Source of the DNA: Flaviflexus salsibiostraticola
GTDB lineage: Bacteria; Actinomycetota; Actinomycetes; Actinomycetales; Actinomycetaceae
Length of the DNA: 64,000 nt
Direction: 5' to 3'
NCBI RefSeq assembly: GCF_003952265.1
Contig: NZ_CP034438.1
Span: forward strand, 744,001-808,000
Of this stretch, positions 27,485 through 36,880 are shown in pieces. Below the pieces are notes generated by a model, which had not been told where the DNA came from, ran no database searches, and saw only the letters and a list, made by a program, of their open reading frames with translations. Position 1 is the stretch's first letter; every line of letters starts with the position of its first letter. A program made the position numbers and the translations under genes.

Positions 27485-28234
27485 CTAACGCCAAGAACCG
27501 CTGGTCACCTGGAGCACGGCAGCCGCCACTGTACCGGCGGTGCCCGAGCGGAGCACGGACCTGCCGAGCAGGACCGGCTCTCCCCCGGCCTCGATCAGAG
27601 CGGCGAGCTCAGCGTCGCTGATCCCGCCCTCCGGACCGACGATGATCCACAGCGGTCCCGGACGGTCGATCGCCAATCCCGCGAGAGGCTCGGTGGCGGA
27701 CTCGTGGCAGATGAAGGCGCGTCCGCCGGAGGCGACCGCGGCCCGCACGAGCTCGGCCAGGTCGCCACTCGTCACCGGCTCGGACACGTCGGCGAGGTGG
27801 GACTGGCGCGACTGCTTCATGGCCGACGCCGCGATCTGCTGCCACTTCGCGCGACCCTTGACGGCCTTCGGGCCGCTCCACCGAACGATGGAGCGGTCGG
27901 CCTGCCAGGGGACGATGCCGAGAACGCCGACCTCAACGGCGGACTCGATGGCCGCCTCGTCCCGCCCGCCCTTGGCGAGAGCCTGGACGAGCGTGATCGG
28001 GTTCGCGGGGGCCGGCTCGACTGTGCGGGTGAGGACGGTGCCGCGCACGAGAGCGGGCGACACCTCGCTGACCTCGACCGTCACGCGTGTGCCGCGACCA
28101 TCGACGATGTCGATCTGTTCCCCTGGCTGGGTCCTCTTGACGTGCGCATGGTGCGCCTCGGCGCCGGACAGGTCGATCCGCGATCCCTGCTCCTGGGCCC
28201 CAAGTTCGGGGTCGATGTAGACCGGCAGGGTCAC
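27485..28234 (-). CDS. rsmE: 16S rRNA (uracil(1498)-N(3))-methyltransferase
   Basis: A 249-residue SPOUT methyltransferase. RsmE features: N-terminal PUA-like region with AEAHHAHVKRTQPGEQIDIVDG, the middle QALAKGGRDEAAIESAVEVGV, and the C-terminal knot IIVGPEGGISDAELAAL ... LGRSVLRSGTA. The GTG start overlaps the dnaJ TGA. Its position downstream of dnaJ is conserved in actinobacteria. Confidence 0.94.
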   Translation of the reverse strand: MTLPVYIDPELGAQEQGSRIDLSGAEAHHAHVKRTQPGEQIDIVDGRGTRVTVEVSEVSPALVRGTVLTRTVEPAPANPITLVQALAKGGRDEAAIESAVEVGVLGIVPWQADRSIVRWSGPKAVKGRAKWQQIAASAMKQSRQSHLADVSEPVTSGDLAELVRAAVASGGRAFICHESATEPLAGLAIDRPGPLWIIVGPEGGISDAELAALIEAGGEPVLLGRSVLRSGTAGTVAAAVLQVTSGSWR

Positions 28235-29343
28235 AGGAAGCGGTCCCGGAAGCGAGAGAACACCGACGGGCTATCGGAGACGAGGCTCCCCTCGGGGGCG
28301 GTCTCCCCGCGGATCTCGGCCAGCTCCCGCAGGAGCTCCCTCTCGCGGCTCGACAGCTTCGTCGGGGTCACGACGTGAAGATTGATGACGAGGTCGCCGC
28401 GGTCGGCGCGGTGGAGGCGACCGACACCCCTCCCGCGCACGCGCAGCGAGACGCCCGCCGAGGTGCCCGGTTCGATGGTGATCTCCTCGGGGCCATCGAA
28501 CGACTCAATCGTCATCGTCGTGCCGAGGGCAGCGGCCGTCATCGGGATCTCCAGCTCGCAGACGAGATCATCGCCATGGCGGGTGAACTGCGGGTGGTCG
28601 GCAACGTGGACCTCGATGAAGAGGTCGCCCTGCGGGCCGCCGGCCGGGCCGACCTCGCCCTTGCCGGCCATGCGGATCCGCATGCCGTCCTCGATGCCGG
28701 CGGGAATGCGGACGTTGAGAGTCTGCTGGGCGCGCACGCGCCCCTCGCCCGCGCAGTCGAGGCAGGGATCGGTGATGACGGTTCCGTGGCCTTGGCACAC
28801 CCCGCAGGATGTGGTCGACATGACCTGGCCGAGGAAGGAGTTGGTGACCTTGCGGACGGAACCCGTACCGCCACAGGCCGTGCATGTCTCAGGCGCTCGT
28901 CCGTCACGCGAGCACGTGCCGTCACAGGTCGAGCATCGCACGGCCGTCTCGATGGTGATGTCCGTGTCGAGACCGAAGACGGCGTCGCGCAGCTCGATCT
29001 CGACCGGCACGAGGGCATCCTGCCCGCGCCTGCCGCGCGGCACGGGGCCGCGGGCGGCGGTCGCCCCGCCGAAGAAGGTGTCGAAGATGTCCTGGAAGGA
29101 TCCGCCGAAGCCGCCGGGGGCTCCGCCGTTGCGGACGGCCTGCTCCCCGCCCATGTCGTAGAGTCGACGCTTCTCCTCGTTCGAGAGGACCTCGTAGGCC
29201 GCGGTCACCTCTTTGAACTCGTCTGCGCTGTCGGGCCCGGCAACATCCGGGTGCAGTCTGCGGGCCTTCTTGCGGTATGCGCGCTTGATCTCATCCGAAG
29301 TTGCGCTTCGGGACACGCCGAGAATGTCGTAGTAGTCAGCCAC
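28231..29343 (-). CDS. dnaJ: Molecular chaperone DnaJ (DnaJ2 type)
   Basis: A 370-residue type I J-protein that stimulates DnaK. The J domain is residues 1-68 with the HPD motif in RRLHPDVAG; a G/F-like region with the acronym GGAPGGFGGSFQDIFDTFFGG follows; the zinc-finger region contains four Cys pairs, the first slightly irregular (CSTCDGTC); then the C-terminal peptide-binding domains. It follows hrcA by 34 bases, which marks it as the second actinobacterial DnaJ, controlled by HrcA through the CIRCE site upstream. Confidence 0.96.
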   Translation of the reverse strand: MADYYDILGVSRSATSDEIKRAYRKKARRLHPDVAGPDSADEFKEVTAAYEVLSNEEKRRLYDMGGEQAVRNGGAPGGFGGSFQDIFDTFFGGATAARGPVPRGRRGQDALVPVEIELRDAVFGLDTDITIETAVRCSTCDGTCSRDGRAPETCTACGGTGSVRKVTNSFLGQVMSTTSCGVCQGHGTVITDPCLDCAGEGRVRAQQTLNVRIPAGIEDGMRIRMAGKGEVGPAGGPQGDLFIEVHVADHPQFTRHGDDLVCELEIPMTAAALGTTMTIESFDGPEEITIEPGTSAGVSLRVRGRGVGRLHRADRGDLVINLHVVTPTKLSSRERELLRELAEIRGETAPEGSLVSDSPSVFSRFRDRFL

Positions 29344-29377
29344 TGACGCCGATTCTTTCTGGTTGGGGAAGGTGGAC

Positions 29378-30370
29378 TCAGGAGCCGAGGATCCTGGTGA
29401 GATAACGGGCGACAGCCCGCACGCTCACCATGGCCCCCGGATAGTCCATCCTGGTCGGACCGACGATGCCGAGGCGGGCTGTGCCGCTCGACCCGTAGGT
29501 GGATGTGACGATCGAGGCCTCGGAGAGGCCCTCGTCATTGTTCTCCGAACCGATCGTGATCGCAAGGTCGCCGGTCACCTCGGCGAAGAGGCGAAGCAGG
29601 ACCACCTGCTCTTCGAGCGCTTCGAGGACGGGGGTGATGGTGTGCGAGAAGTCGATATCGGTGCGGGCGAGGTTCGCGGTTCCGGCCATGACGATCCGCT
29701 CCTCCGCCTCGTCCGTCATGACGTCCTTGAGAACGGCGACGATCGAACCGGCCCTGCCGCGCTCGGACGGAGCCAGCTCTCCGAGCGCATCCTCCGAGAT
29801 CTCGTGGGCGGCGCGGTTGACGAAGACGGCGTTGAGGCGTGCCGACAGATCGAGCGCCTGCTCGTCGGTCATCCCCAGCTCGAGGCTGCGCTGCTCGACG
29901 GCGCCGGAATCGGAGATGACGATGAGGAAGGTGACGTGCTGGGAGATCGGAACGAGTTCAATGTGACGAACGGCGCTGCGGGCCCGCGTCGGGTATTGGA
30001 CGACGGCGACCTGTTTCGTCAGCTGGGCGAGGAGCCTGCCCGCGCGGAGCACGACGTCGTCGAGATCGGCCGCGCCCTCGAGCCAGGTTTCGATCGCCCT
30101 CTTCTCCGCCGAGGAGAGAGGCTTGATCTGGGCGATGGAGTCGACGAACGTGCGGTAGCCGCGGTCGGTGGGCACACGCCCTGCGGATGTGTGCGGCTGA
30201 TGGATGAGGCCAACCTCTTCCAGGGCCGCCATGTCATTCCTGATCGTCGCCGAGGACACGTCGAAGCCGTGCCGTTCGGCGATCGCCTTCGATCCGACCG
30301 GCTCCCGGGTGTGGACGTAATCCTGGACGATGGCCTGCAGAACCTTCAGCCGTCTCTCGTCGCTTCGCAT
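29378..30370 (-). CDS. hrcA: Heat-inducible transcriptional repressor HrcA
   Basis: A 330-residue repressor of chaperone genes. The winged-helix region is MRSDERRLKVLQAIVQDYVH with SSATIRNDMAALEEVGLIHQPH; the GAF-like and dimerisation parts follow. The ATG at 30370 is used because AAAGGGGG sits before it and the CIRCE operator lies just upstream; the frame beyond that is open but noncoding. GroE-assisted activity control is the known mechanism of this family. It forms an operon with dnaJ. Confidence 0.96.
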   Translation of the reverse strand: MRSDERRLKVLQAIVQDYVHTREPVGSKAIAERHGFDVSSATIRNDMAALEEVGLIHQPHTSAGRVPTDRGYRTFVDSIAQIKPLSSAEKRAIETWLEGAADLDDVVLRAGRLLAQLTKQVAVVQYPTRARSAVRHIELVPISQHVTFLIVISDSGAVEQRSLELGMTDEQALDLSARLNAVFVNRAAHEISEDALGELAPSERGRAGSIVAVLKDVMTDEAEERIVMAGTANLARTDIDFSHTITPVLEALEEQVVLLRLFAEVTGDLAITIGSENNDEGLSEASIVTSTYGSSGTARLGIVGPTRMDYPGAMVSVRAVARYLTRILGS

Positions 30371-30383
30371 GCCATCCCCCTTT

Positions 30384-30410
30384 CTTGCACTCGACATGCC
30401 CGAGTGCTAA
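30384..30410 (-). promoter_or_regulatory. CIRCE operator of hrcA-dnaJ
   Basis: On the minus strand TTAGCACTC, a 9-base spacer and GAGTGCAAG match the CIRCE consensus (TTAGCACTC-N9-GAGTGCTAA) except at two bases of the right arm. It lies 14 bases upstream of the hrcA ATG, so HrcA represses its own operon. Confidence 0.92.
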
Positions 30411-30415
30411 TTCTA
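30410..30415 (-). promoter_or_regulatory. -10 element of the hrcA promoter
   Basis: TAGAAT abuts the CIRCE element on the minus strand, so transcription would start within the operator. Confidence 0.5.
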
Positions 30416-30436
30416 CGCAAGATACCAGACATTGCC

Positions 30437-30442
30437 TACTCT
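30437..30442 (+). promoter_or_regulatory. -10 element for the leaderless DUF3097 gene
   Basis: TACTCT, then GGACCC, then the GTG start at 30449. No Shine-Dalgarno. Confidence 0.55.
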
Positions 30443-30448
30443 GGACCC

Positions 30449-31321
30449 GTGTGTGCTTCGCGATCAGCTGACAGATATGGGCGGGATGTCCTCTCCTCGC
30501 CCAGGCCCAACCGCCTTCGGGCCCAGCAGGATGTGCCCGCCTCCGCCGGGCTCCTGCTCGAGGATGTCGAGTCCGGATTCGTCGGCGAGGTCATCGCCGT
30601 CGAAAGAGTGGCGGGCGAGATGCTCATGACGCTCGAGGGGCGCGGGGGCGTGCGCCGGCGGTTCCCGCTCGGCCCCGGATTCTGGATCGACGGTGAGCCG
30701 GTCAACATCGTCCCGCCACCGAAGAGGCCGGCGCAGCCTGTGGCTGAGCGCACCGCCTCGGGCTCGCTCAGGCCGGATGCGAAGCCCGCCGTCATGTTGC
30801 CCTCCCGCATGTGGGTCGAGGGCAGGCATGATTGGCAGCTCATCGACCGCGTGTGGGGTGAGGACCTGCGCCACGAGGGCATCGCAGTCGAGGAGCTCGC
30901 CGGCGTCGACCGGCTCGCAGAGATGCTGGCCGTCTTCGAGCCGGGCCCCGGCCGACGCGCGGGAGTCCTCGTCGATCACCTCCTGCCCGGCACGAAGGAG
31001 AGCCGCCTCGTCGGCGAGGCGCTCGCCGAGTATGGAAACGAGCACGTCCTCGTCCTCGGCCACCCCTACGTCGACGTATGGCAGGCGATCAAACCCGCCC
31101 GCGTCGGGCTTGACGAGTGGCCCCACATCCCCAAGGGAACCGACATCAAGGCAGGCACGCTCAAAGCCCTCGGCTTGCCTCATAGCAGCGTCCATGAGAT
31201 CGGCATCGGCTGGTCGAAGATTCTTGACCGGGTGCGGGACTGGCGCGACCTCGAGCCGTCCCTCCTGGGGCGCGTTGAGGAGCTCATCGACTTCCTCACC
31301 GACACCAGCGCCAAGAGCTGA
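30449..31321 (+). CDS. DUF3097 family protein
   Basis: A 290-residue protein conserved in actinobacteria and of unknown function. Recognisable segments are RYGRDVL near the start, GLLLEDVESGFVGEVI, PSRMWVEGRHDWQLIDRVWGEDLR, GVLVDHLLPGTKESRL and VLVLGHPYVDVWQAIKP; the WVEGRHDAELVEKVWG-type and DHL..GSKE-type motifs recall a Toprim-like fold, suggesting nucleic-acid work (my inference). The GTG at 30449 is chosen because of the leaderless geometry and because homologues start near RYG.DVL. It is divergent from hrcA, a commonly seen neighbourhood. Confidence 0.85.
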   Translation: MCASRSADRYGRDVLSSPRPNRLRAQQDVPASAGLLLEDVESGFVGEVIAVERVAGEMLMTLEGRGGVRRRFPLGPGFWIDGEPVNIVPPPKRPAQPVAERTASGSLRPDAKPAVMLPSRMWVEGRHDWQLIDRVWGEDLRHEGIAVEELAGVDRLAEMLAVFEPGPGRRAGVLVDHLLPGTKESRLVGEALAEYGNEHVLVLGHPYVDVWQAIKPARVGLDEWPHIPKGTDIKAGTLKALGLPHSSVHEIGIGWSKILDRVRDWRDLEPSLLGRVEELIDFLTDTSAKS

Positions 31322-31360
31322 CATCGAATCCGGATCGGACTGACGTTGAAGCTGTGCTGA

Positions 31361-32012
31361 TCAGGAGGCCGTGGCCGCGCGCGGCCAGGGACCCCAACCG
31401 TCTGGAAGGGACCGGAGGATGGGTTCGGCGTCTTCGAGGAGCTGGACGGGAAAATCTTGAGAGCGTGACTTTCCTGAGCTCGCACCGTCCGGATAGGTGA
31501 AGGCGAATTCGACCCAGAGGCGAAGCCCGCGCTCGATCTTCTCGCGGTATCGACCGCCGACGACCGCGAACACCTGCTGCTCCAGCTCATCAGCTTCGGC
31601 CTGCCAGTTCGAGTCGCATGCGTCGCAGCCGCAGACTGGATAGTGGAAGTCGTGCAGAAGACCGGCGTGCATGGAGATCCCCGGGTAGGCGGTGAAGACC
31701 AGCGTCAATGGCGCACATCTCGAATCATTCGGCCGTATGCGCACAGCGCGCTCGATCTCGTGGAACGTGGGAGTCAGCAGATCGTCCGCCGTCTCAGCAC
31801 TGTCATCGATCTCGACGTCAAACATCTCTGCGAGGTGCGCGATCACGGCGTCGGCGACAACATGGAGTGGCGCGAACCGCTCGGGATGCGGGTCGACCGA
31901 ATAGGTGCCCTCCGGAGGCGACCCACGCCATCGATTGCCGTAGTTGATCGCAGCACCATCAGCGTCAGGAAAAAACGGGCGCTTCGATCACAGGGCGGGA
32001 ATAGGTCCCCAT
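31361..32012 (-). pseudogene. DUF6226 family protein, frameshifted in a T6 run
   Basis: The C-terminal 161 residues are open from a GTG at 31846, with CGCDACDSNWQAEADELE and LRLWVEFAFTYPDG typical of a DUF6226-like family. In the same frame upstream, homologous-looking sequence continues without any start codon (NYGNRWRGSPPEGTYSVDPH, then PERFAPLHVVADAV) back to a TGA. In the next frame an ATG at 32012, 8 bases after GGAAGG, encodes MGTYSRPVIEAPVF and then stops right after the T-run 31970-31975. Removing one T joins both parts into a single 216-residue protein. Either a real lesion, slippage, or a sequencing error. Confidence 0.75.
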
Positions 32013-32163
32013 CCCGTCATCCTTCCACAGCGGTGCCGTCCTGTCACTATCCCTGCCCCGGTGCCCCGCCGCTCAGGGCATCATCTGTGGCTGCACCGCC
32101 GTGGACGACCCCCTCGCCCGCAGCTGAGAGCATGCAGGGGTCGCGCCAACGGGTGGAGCCTGC

Positions 32164-33396
32164 TCAATCCCAGAGCTCACGGATGACAGTGTCGGCCAGC
32201 AGTCGCCCCCGCAGGGTGAGGACCATGCGGCTGAGCGCCAGCTGATCGCTTCTCAGCAGGCCATCGGCCGCCAGCACCATCGTCTTATGCCGCCGCCGTG
32301 CCAGATCGGCACGAGACGGCGCCTCCCCCGGCTTCGCGATTCCGGCGGTCAGTGGGAGCCCCTCGGCGAGGCGGATGCCGAGCATGATCTGCTCGTCGGC
32401 CCGCTCCTTCTCGCTGAGGATCTCCCGCGCAGCGGCAGGAGACACCCCCGAGTTGAGGCGCTGCGCCCACGCACGCGGGTGCTTGACGTTCCAGAAGCGG
32501 GTGCCGTTGATATGGGAATGGGCGCCGGGTCCGAATCCCCACCAATTATCGCCACGCCAGTAGGCGAGGTTGTGCCGGGCGGCGTGGCCGGGCTTGGCCC
32601 AGTTCGACACCTCGTACCAGGTGTACCCTGCGGCTGACAGCATCTCGTCGGCGATCTCGTACTTCGCCGCGAGGTCGTCCGGGTCGGTATTGGGCAGCAG
32701 GCCGCGCTTGACCTGCTGGCCCATCTTCGTTCCGGGCTCAATGCCGAGCCCGTAGGCAGAGATGTGATCGGGGGACATGGCGATGGCGGCGGACAGCGAG
32801 GTCCGCCAATCCTCGAGCGACTCCCCGGGAGTCCCGTAGATGAGATCGAGGGAGGCCGATAGGCCTGCTTCGCGCGCCCAGCCGATGACGTGCGGCACCC
32901 GCTCGGGGGTGTGCAGTCGGTCGAGAGTCGCGAGCACGTGTGGCACGGCGGACTGCATGCCGACCGATACTCGCGTGAAACCGGCCGCTCGCAGCTCCTG
33001 AAGGTAGGCAAGATCGACCGTCTCGGGGTTCGCCTCGGTCGAGATCTCCGCACCGGGTTCGAATCCGAACACCATCTCGAGCACACCGAGGATGTGCGTG
33101 AGCTGGCCGGCCTTGAGGTACGTGGGGGTGCCGCCGCCGAAGAACACGGTCTCGAGGGGTCGCCCACCGTCGAGCACAGTGCCCGCGAGCGCGATCTCCT
33201 TGAGCAGCTCCCCGTCGTACTCCTGGGGCGTCGCCCCCGGCCCCAGCTCATCGGAGGTGTACGTATTGAAGTCGCAGTACCCGCACCGCACCTCACAGAA
33301 GGGCACGTGAATGTAGGCGGACAGCGGCCGCTCCATGGAGATGTCGGGAAGAGAGCCGTCCTCGGGAGCCTTCTCACCGTCGGGCAGGTCAGCCAC
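32164..33396 (-). CDS. hemW: Radical SAM heme chaperone HemW
   Basis: A 410-residue radical SAM protein of the HemN/HemW branch. The cluster motif CEVRCGYC is preceded by SAYIHVPF; GGGTPT and EANPET match SAM and substrate contacts; GVQS-type VGMQS is present. The C-terminal HemN domain has WWGFGPGAHSHI and LRLAEGL-like RLAEGL. It lacks the extra N-terminal residues of true coproporphyrinogen dehydrogenase HemN. The GTG at 33396 has GGAGG 7 bases before it and overlaps the trmB stop by 8 bases; the longer frame to 33522 lies in trmB. Confidence 0.92.
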   Translation of the reverse strand: MADLPDGEKAPEDGSLPDISMERPLSAYIHVPFCEVRCGYCDFNTYTSDELGPGATPQEYDGELLKEIALAGTVLDGGRPLETVFFGGGTPTYLKAGQLTHILGVLEMVFGFEPGAEISTEANPETVDLAYLQELRAAGFTRVSVGMQSAVPHVLATLDRLHTPERVPHVIGWAREAGLSASLDLIYGTPGESLEDWRTSLSAAIAMSPDHISAYGLGIEPGTKMGQQVKRGLLPNTDPDDLAAKYEIADEMLSAAGYTWYEVSNWAKPGHAARHNLAYWRGDNWWGFGPGAHSHINGTRFWNVKHPRAWAQRLNSGVSPAAAREILSEKERADEQIMLGIRLAEGLPLTAGIAKPGEAPSRADLARRRHKTMVLAADGLLRSDQLALSRMVLTLRGRLLADTVIRELWD

Positions 33397-34129
33397 GGCG
33401 CACCTCCAGGTCGTGGATCCGCCGGCCCTCGTCCAGCCCGCGGGTTTCGAAGCGGGTGATGATTCGCCCCTCCCAGCGGGGCGCGAATCCGCCGGAGATC
33501 CCGGCCTCGGCCGGGTCGTCATCGTCGATACGCTCGCCGAGATGGAGGTTGATGAGTTCAGGGACAGCCGCGATCGAGTCCCTCATCTGCCACGCATAGT
33601 CGTCCCAGTCAGTCGCGAGGCGCCAGATGCCGCCCTCGGGCAGCGTGTCGGCGACGATGCGGGCGAAGTCCGGCGTGATCATCCGGCGCTTGTGATGCCG
33701 GGCCTTCGGCCACGGGTCGGGAAAGAACGTCCACACCTCGACGGGTTTAGGATTGGAGCCGAAGAGGAGCGGCAGCGCGAGGACGGCGTCCGCTGAGATC
33801 AGCCGGACGTTCGTCACGCCTTCGCGGACGATCCGGGACACGGCGGATGCGACGCCGGGCCACCACACCTCGAAGGCCAGGTAATTGTTCTCCGGGTGCT
33901 GCGCGGCGTGGGCGACGACCTGATCGCCGGCCCCGGCCCCGATCTCGACGATGAGGGGCGCCTCCCGGCCGAACGACGCCGTCAGGTCGGGAGCCTCGAG
34001 CAGCGTGTACTCATCGCGCGCGGCATCGATGATGTAGGTGTCTCCGTGCCGCTCCAGGGTCCTCTTCTGGCGGTCGGGAATACGTCCCCCGCGGGGGACA
34101 AAGCTTGTGATCCTGCGGTATCCGCTCAT
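33389..34129 (-). CDS. trmB: tRNA (guanosine(46)-N7)-methyltransferase
   Basis: A 246-residue Rossmann-fold SAM methyltransferase. The SAM loop is LIVEIGAGAGDQVVAHA, ENNYLAFEVW gives the acidic ribose contact, and VWTFFPDPWPKARHHKRRMI is the hallmark TrmB motif. The ATG overlaps the stop of the MOSC gene (ATGA); the ORF beyond is out of frame with that gene and rejected. Confidence 0.95.
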   Translation of the reverse strand: MSGYRRITSFVPRGGRIPDRQKRTLERHGDTYIIDAARDEYTLLEAPDLTASFGREAPLIVEIGAGAGDQVVAHAAQHPENNYLAFEVWWPGVASAVSRIVREGVTNVRLISADAVLALPLLFGSNPKPVEVWTFFPDPWPKARHHKRRMITPDFARIVADTLPEGGIWRLATDWDDYAWQMRDSIAAVPELINLHLGERIDDDDPAEAGISGGFAPRWEGRIITRFETRGLDEGRRIHDLEVRRG

Positions 34130-34785
34130 TGCACCTGCTCGTCTCTTGGCATGATGCCCTCTCTCAGTTCGCTCGGCATGTGCTTGATGACATAGGGGGC
34201 GAGCGTGAACTCGCCCTGGTTGTGGGAGTCGATGAGGTCCTGCGCAGGGGCGGGGCGCTCGCGGAACCAGCCGCCGGCCGACACCCCGTGGTTCGGCACT
34301 GACAGCACCTCGAGCCGGTCCCCCGCCTGGGCGTGCCCCGGTTCGATGACACGGAAGTAGGTCCCCGAGCGGCCTCGGGCTATGAAGCGCTTCATCCAGC
34401 CCTTCTCGCCGCGCCACCATTCGAAGGTCCGGCAGGGAGTCCGGCAGCCGGTCGCCTCGAGCAGCGCGGTGCCGAATCGGATCCGACTGCCGATGATGAG
34501 ATCATCGACGCGGCCGTCGACCCGGAGGTTCTCGCCGAACACCCCCGGCGCCAACTCCTCACCGAGTTCGCGTTCCCACCACGCCATCTCCTCGTTGGAC
34601 ATGGCGTACACGGCCTTGTCCGCACCTCCGTGGTTGGCTCGGTCCGCCTGAACGTCGCCCCAGAGTCCGAGCCGTCCGACGCGGACCGGCCCCTCGACGG
34701 GCTTCTTGTCGATGGCGGTCACGCCGACGCGGCCGATATCGACGGGAGTCAGCGCGGAGACAGTGCAGATATGGGTGACGAGCAT
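34126..34785 (-). CDS. MOSC domain-containing protein
   Basis: A 219-residue YiiM-like MOSC protein, a family that binds sulfur carried on a conserved Cys and is related to the molybdenum-cofactor sulfurase C-terminus. Segments: VGRLGLWGDVQADRANHGGADKAVYAM, LAPGVFGENLRVDG, GTALLEATGCRTPCRTFEWW with two Cys, and GRSGTYFRVIEPG. GGGGGAGTG precedes the ATG at 34785. Related proteins reduce N-hydroxylated compounds; the activity here is unproved. Confidence 0.87.
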   Translation of the reverse strand: MLVTHICTVSALTPVDIGRVGVTAIDKKPVEGPVRVGRLGLWGDVQADRANHGGADKAVYAMSNEEMAWWERELGEELAPGVFGENLRVDGRVDDLIIGSRIRFGTALLEATGCRTPCRTFEWWRGEKGWMKRFIARGRSGTYFRVIEPGHAQAGDRLEVLSVPNHGVSAGGWFRERPAPAQDLIDSHNQGEFTLAPYVIKHMPSELREGIMPRDEQVQ

Positions 34786-34808
34786 GGCTTCACTCCCCCG
34801 ACGGTCGG

Positions 34809-34889
34809 CTACCTTTCGGAGGGCGGGTTTGACCGCCCCACAATGATGAGGACGACGACGATGATGACGACGAGAAGGAGCCACTTCAT
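34809..34889 (-). CDS. 26-residue single-pass membrane microprotein
   Basis: The frame begins at ATG 34889, overlapping the lepA TGA (ATGA), and encodes [20 protein letters not shown] followed by NPPSER and a TAG. Sixteen consecutive residues are hydrophobic, flanked by Lys at the N-terminus and Arg at the C-terminus. The tight coupling to lepA, and the position 23 bases before the next gene, suggest it is really translated. No known family can be stated. Confidence 0.5.
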   Translation of the reverse strand: MKWLLLVVIIVVVLIIVGRSNPPSER

Positions 34890-36730
34890 TTTGCTGTGGG
34901 CTGGTCGGAGGTGAGGGCTGCGACGAACGCCTCCTGCGGAACCTCGACCCTGCCGATGTTCTTCATGCGCTTCTTGCCCTCCTTCTGCTTCTCGAGGAGT
35001 TTGCGCTTGCGGGAGATGTCGCCGCCGTAGCATTTGGCGAGCATGTCCTTGCGGAGTGCCTTGATCGTCTCTCGAGCGATGACTCGAGAGCCGACCGCCG
35101 CCTGGATGGGGATCTCGAACTGCTGCCTCGGGATGAGGCCCTTGAGCTTGCCGGTCATGTCGACGCCGTAGGCGTAGGCCTTGTCGCGGTGGACGATGGC
35201 GGAGAACGCATCGACCTTCTCGTGATTGAGGAGGATATCGACCTTGACAAGATCGGCGGCCTCCTGGCCGTCCATGTCGTAGTCGAGGGACGCGTACCCG
35301 CGGGTCCGCGACTTCAGCTGGTCGAAGAAGTCGAACACGATCTCCGCAAGCGGCAGCCTGTAGTGCATCTCGACCCTGTCCTCCGACAGGTAGTCCATGC
35401 CCCCCATCGACCCGCGCCGCTCCTGGCACAGCTCCATGACTGCGCCGATGTAGTCGGACGGCGTGAGAATCGTGGCCTGGACCATCGGCTCCGAGATCTC
35501 CGCGAGCTTCCCGTCGGGGAATTCGGATGGGTTCGTCACCTCGATGGTCTCGCCGTCGTCAGTCTGCACCGCGTAGATGACGGAGGGTGCGGTGGCGATG
35601 AGGTCGATGCCGAACTCGCGCTCGAGACGCTCGCGGATGATCTCGAGGTGGAGAAGTCCCAGGAACCCACAGCGGAAGCCGAAGCCGAGCGCCGCCGATG
35701 ATTCGGGTTCGAACGTGAGGGCTGCGTCGTTGAGCTGCAGCTTGTCGAGCGCCTCACGCAGCGCGGGGAAGTCGGAGCCATCGATCGGGTAGATGCCGGA
35801 GAAGACCATCGGCTTGGGCTCGACATATCCCGGGAGCTGATCCTTCGCCGGACGCGCCGTCATGGTGATGGTGTCGCCGACTCTCGTCTGGCGCACGTCC
35901 TTCGCCCCGGTGATGAGGTAGCCGACCTCGCCGACCCCGAGACCCTTCGACGGAATCGGCTCCGGAGAGATGACTCCGATCTCCTGCAGCTCGTGACTCG
36001 TGCCGGTCGACATCGTCGTGACCTTCGTGCGGGGCGTGAACAGGCCGTCCTTGACGCGCACATAGGTCACGACCCCGCGGTAGGAGTCGTAGACGGAGTC
36101 GAAGATCATCGCTCGCGCGGGTGCGTCCGGATCACCCGTCGGTGCGGGGATCTCGCCGACGATGCGGTTGAGCAGCTCAGCGACGCCGACACCGGTCTTG
36201 CCGGACACGCGCAGACAGTCCTCGGGTTCGCCGCCGATGAGGGAAGCGAGTTCTTCCGCGTACTTCTCGGGCTGAGCCGCCGGCAGGTCGATCTTGTTGA
36301 GGACGGGGACGACCGTCAGGTCGTTCTCGAGTGCCATGTAGAGATTCGCGAGCGTCTGGGCCTCGATACCCTGCGCCGCGTCGACGAGGAGAATCGCTCC
36401 CTCGCAGGCCGCCAGCGACCTGTTGACCTCGTAGGAGAAGTCAACGTGACCGGGAGTGTCGATCATGTTGAGCACATACTCGGTGCCGTCGACTGTCCAC
36501 GGCATGCGGACGGCCTGCGACTTGATGGTGATCCCGCGTTCGCGCTCGATGTCCATCCGGTCGAGGTATTGGGCGCGCATGGCGCGCTCGTCGACGATGC
36601 CGGTCAGCTGCAGCATCCGGTCGGCAAGGGTCGACTTGCCGTGATCGATGTGTGCGATGATGCAGAAGTTCCGCAACCGGTCAGCGGGCGTATTCGCCGG
36701 CTGCAGCGACTGGGTGGGATTCTTGGACAC
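34886..36730 (-). CDS. lepA: Elongation factor 4 (LepA)
   Basis: A 614-residue translational GTPase. G1 is [14 protein letters not shown], switch II is [16 protein letters not shown]4 is LNKIDLP; domain III/V and the LepA-specific C-terminal domain ([40 protein letters not shown]) are complete. The GTG at 36730 has AAGGAG upstream; the 12 extra codons before it are not expected. It heads lepA-microprotein-MOSC-trmB-hemW, all overlapping or closely spaced. Confidence 0.97.
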   Translation of the reverse strand: MSKNPTQSLQPANTPADRLRNFCIIAHIDHGKSTLADRMLQLTGIVDERAMRAQYLDRMDIERERGITIKSQAVRMPWTVDGTEYVLNMIDTPGHVDFSYEVNRSLAACEGAILLVDAAQGIEAQTLANLYMALENDLTVVPVLNKIDLPAAQPEKYAEELASLIGGEPEDCLRVSGKTGVGVAELLNRIVGEIPAPTGDPDAPARAMIFDSVYDSYRGVVTYVRVKDGLFTPRTKVTTMSTGTSHELQEIGVISPEPIPSKGLGVGEVGYLITGAKDVRQTRVGDTITMTARPAKDQLPGYVEPKPMVFSGIYPIDGSDFPALREALDKLQLNDAALTFEPESSAALGFGFRCGFLGLLHLEIIRERLEREFGIDLIATAPSVIYAVQTDDGETIEVTNPSEFPDGKLAEISEPMVQATILTPSDYIGAVMELCQERRGSMGGMDYLSEDRVEMHYRLPLAEIVFDFFDQLKSRTRGYASLDYDMDGQEAADLVKVDILLNHEKVDAFSAIVHRDKAYAYGVDMTGKLKGLIPRQQFEIPIQAAVGSRVIARETIKALRKDMLAKCYGGDISRKRKLLEKQKEGKKRMKNIGRVEVPQEAFVAALTSDQPTAK

Positions 36731-36880
36731 TGGTCTCCTTCGGATATTCCGCACCAGTCTACCCACGTCCCGCCTTCATGCGGCGATCCACCTGTCGTGA
36801 CCTCTCTCGCCGTGTTCGCTCTGCGATTACGTGGGGCCAGATCCCACCAGTGCGGCCGAGAATTCTGGAATGCTGTGCTC

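Noticed and set aside
31374..31389. A 16-base palindrome (TGGCCGCGCGCGGCCA) as an operator
   Set aside because: It lies in the coding end of the DUF6226 gene and is made only of GC-rich codons; at best it could help end the convergent DUF3097 transcript.
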